DNA from: Nocardia mikamii NBRC 108933
GTDB taxonomy: Bacteria; Actinomycetota; Actinomycetes; Mycobacteriales; Mycobacteriaceae
Length of the DNA: 64,000 nt
Direction: 5' to 3'
Assembly: GCF_001613505.1 (NCBI RefSeq)
Contig: NZ_BDCM01000010.1
Coordinates: 62,001 to 126,000 of the forward strand
Of this stretch, positions 62,739 to 64,000 are shown in pieces. Positions within the stretch are counted from its first letter, which is position 1. Every line of letters starts with the position of its first letter. The notes below the pieces were generated by a model. The model was not told the DNA's origin. It searched no databases and saw only the letters and a list, made by a program, of their open reading frames with translations. The position numbers and the translations under genes are program-made.

Positions 62739-64000
62739 ATGTCCGAAAACACCTGTGCGGTACTGATTTCCGGTGCCGGACCGAACGGGCTGATGCTGGC
62801 CTGTGAACTCGCACTGGGCGGCGTCTGGGCGACCGTCCTGGAGGAGCTGCCCGCCCCCAGTACCGAACCCAAGGCCAACGGTCTCGTCGGACAGGTGGTG
62901 CGGCTGATGGATATGCGTGGCTTGTATCGCCCCGCCGCAGGTGACGATGCTCCCGCGATCCCGCCACCGCTTCCGCGCTACTCCTTCAGCGGGCTGCCGC
63001 TGGATCTGGCGGAATTCGCGGACAACCCGTTGTACGCCCTGCCGATTCCGCAACCGCGACTGGTCGCCCTGCTCGCCGCCCGCGCGCGGGAGCTGGGTGT
63101 GGCGGTCCGCTGGGGACATCGCCTGCACGATCTCGAAGCCCACCGCGACCATGTGGTCGCGGCCGTCGACGGTCCCGACGGCGAGTATCGAATCCGGGCC
63201 CGCTATCTGGTCGCCGCCGACGGCGGGAAGAGCGCAGTGCGCAAGCTGGCCGGGATCGATTTCCCTGGCTGCACGGTGACCGACCGCGTCACGCGATTCG
63301 GCCATGCCACCGTTCCGGACGGGCTGCGAACACTCGACGGCGGCATGGACATTCCCGGCGCGGGACGGTTCCATTTCGGACACAACCGCGTGGACAGAGG
63401 CATGTTCATCTTCGCCGAGCTGACTCCCGGGCGGCCGATGATCGGAGTGAGCGAATACGGCACCGACCATGTCCCGCCCGAGGACGAACCCATGACCTTC
63501 GCGGAGCTCCGCGAGAGCATCGAGCGAGTACTCGGAGCCGACGTGCCGATAACACCGCCGACCGGCGCCGGCCCACATGCGTTGCGGCGCACCGTCGGTC
63601 AGAACACCCGGCTGGCGGAGCGTTATCGCGAGGGCCGTGTGCTGCTTCTCGGAGATTCCGCGCACGTGCACTCCGCGATGGGTGGCCCGGGGCTGAACCT
63701 CGGCCTGCAGGATGCGGTCAACCTGGGGTGGAAACTGGCGGCGGAGGTCAACGGCTGGGCACCTGCCGGGCTGCTGGACACCTATGAGAGCGAACGCCAC
63801 CCGGTGGCCGAGCGAGTGATGATGCACAGCCTGGCCCAAAGCGCGTTGATCGCACCGGGACCCGAAATCTCCGGATTACGCGACCTCTTCGCGGAACTGG
63901 TACGGATCCCCGCGGTCGCCGCCCACCTCGCCGGGCTACTGGCCGGGTCCGACACCCGTTACGACGTCGGCGACGACCATCCTGTGTCCGGACGGCTGGT
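62739..64000 (+). CDS. FAD-dependent aromatic/rifampicin-type monooxygenase, 3' end cut by window edge
   Basis: The frame from the ATG at 62739 stays open to the window end (420 codons). The N-terminal FAD motif is VLISGAGPNGLMLACELALG, then YLVAADGGKSAVRKLAGIDF (the DG motif) and VLLLGDSAHVHSAMGGPGLN (the GD motif with PG loop). These are the group A flavin hydroxylase marks, as in polyketide hydroxylases and rifampicin monooxygenase. The C-terminal thioredoxin-like domain, if any, is beyond the window. AAGGGG lies about 10 nt before the start. Control by the adjacent TetR suggests induction by an aromatic compound or drug. Confidence 0.9.
   Translation, partial: MSENTCAVLISGAGPNGLMLACELALGGVWATVLEELPAPSTEPKANGLVGQVVRLMDMRGLYRPAAGDDAPAIPPPLPRYSFSGLPLDLAEFADNPLYALPIPQPRLVALLAARARELGVAVRWGHRLHDLEAHRDHVVAAVDGPDGEYRIRARYLVAADGGKSAVRKLAGIDFPGCTVTDRVTRFGHATVPDGLRTLDGGMDIPGAGRFHFGHNRVDRGMFIFAELTPGRPMIGVSEYGTDHVPPEDEPMTFAELRESIERVLGADVPITPPTGAGPHALRRTVGQNTRLAERYREGRVLLLGDSAHVHSAMGGPGLNLGLQDAVNLGWKLAAEVNGWAPAGLLDTYESERHPVAERVMMHSLAQSALIAPGPEISGLRDLFAELVRIPAVAAHLAGLLAGSDTRYDVGDDHPVSGRL

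Noticed and set aside
61974..63839. Minus-strand open frame of 621 codons
   Set aside because: It is antisense to the TetR gene and the flavin monooxygenase, both of which show full family motifs.

Overview
The window is high-GC actinobacterial chromosome, most likely from Nocardia or a close relative in the Mycobacteriales. The evidence is the Pup-proteasome locus (dop, pup, prcB, prcA, pafA, pafB, pafC) beside tatA, tatC and helY. The run from about 40.0 to 58.4 kb keeps the gene order of Mycobacterium tuberculosis Rv2072c-Rv2112c (cobL, DprE2-like SDR, Rv2074-type reductase, pepE, 5'-3' exonuclease, DUF4333 protein, helY, tatC, tatA, pafC, pafB, pafA, prcA, prcB, pup, dop). Insertions and losses set it apart from that locus. 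Many start codons lie 6-7 nt after a TANNNT hexamer, the arrangement of actinobacterial leaderless transcripts. No rRNA, tRNA, CRISPR array or insertion sequence was recognised.

Region by region. 1-6.5 kb: a cell-envelope module with a membrane molybdopterin oxidoreductase (cut by the window edge), two small glycosyltransferases, a polytopic membrane protein, a response regulator/histidine kinase pair and an NAD-dependent epimerase. 6.8-13.4 kb: regulators and small accessory genes, including an AraC regulator divergent from a flavodoxin-fold reductase, a decayed PadR gene, a Ser/Thr kinase with altered motifs, a secreted protein, a MerR-like protein behind a long structured leader, a lipoprotein and a LuxR regulator. 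13.5-21.7 kb: an amidase, a tight aromatic-carotenoid operon (glycosyltransferase, crtB, crtYc, crtYd, crtU, Rieske oxygenase) and a cupin. 22.4-40 kb: accessory metabolism, with two alpha/beta hydrolases, a DUF3626 protein, a FAD monooxygenase/membrane protein/TetR operon, an OafA-type acyltransferase, secreted esterase and lipase, a GlsB-type membrane protein, a MetE-like protein, an AlkB hydroxylase without rubredoxin, FetB and a degenerate Nudix protein. 40-58.4 kb: the conserved core described above. 58.4-64 kb: a TetR regulator divergent from an AurF-like diiron oxygenase/DUF4873 operon, then a SnoaL-like protein, an ArsC-like protein, and a TetR with a FAD aromatic monooxygenase cut by the right edge.

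How the genes work together. Pup is deamidated by Dop, ligated to substrates by PafA and degraded by PrcBA; the ATPase Mpa/ARC is not in the window. PafB and PafC form the DNA-damage activator, and the exonuclease promoter in this window carries a full match to the PafBC-dependent motif. In the carotenoid operon CrtB makes phytoene, CrtYc/CrtYd cyclise lycopene, CrtU makes aromatic end rings, and the Rieske oxygenase and glycosyltransferase could hydroxylate and glycosylate the product. crtE and crtI must lie elsewhere. All functional statements come from reading the sequence and from knowledge of the families; no database search was run.
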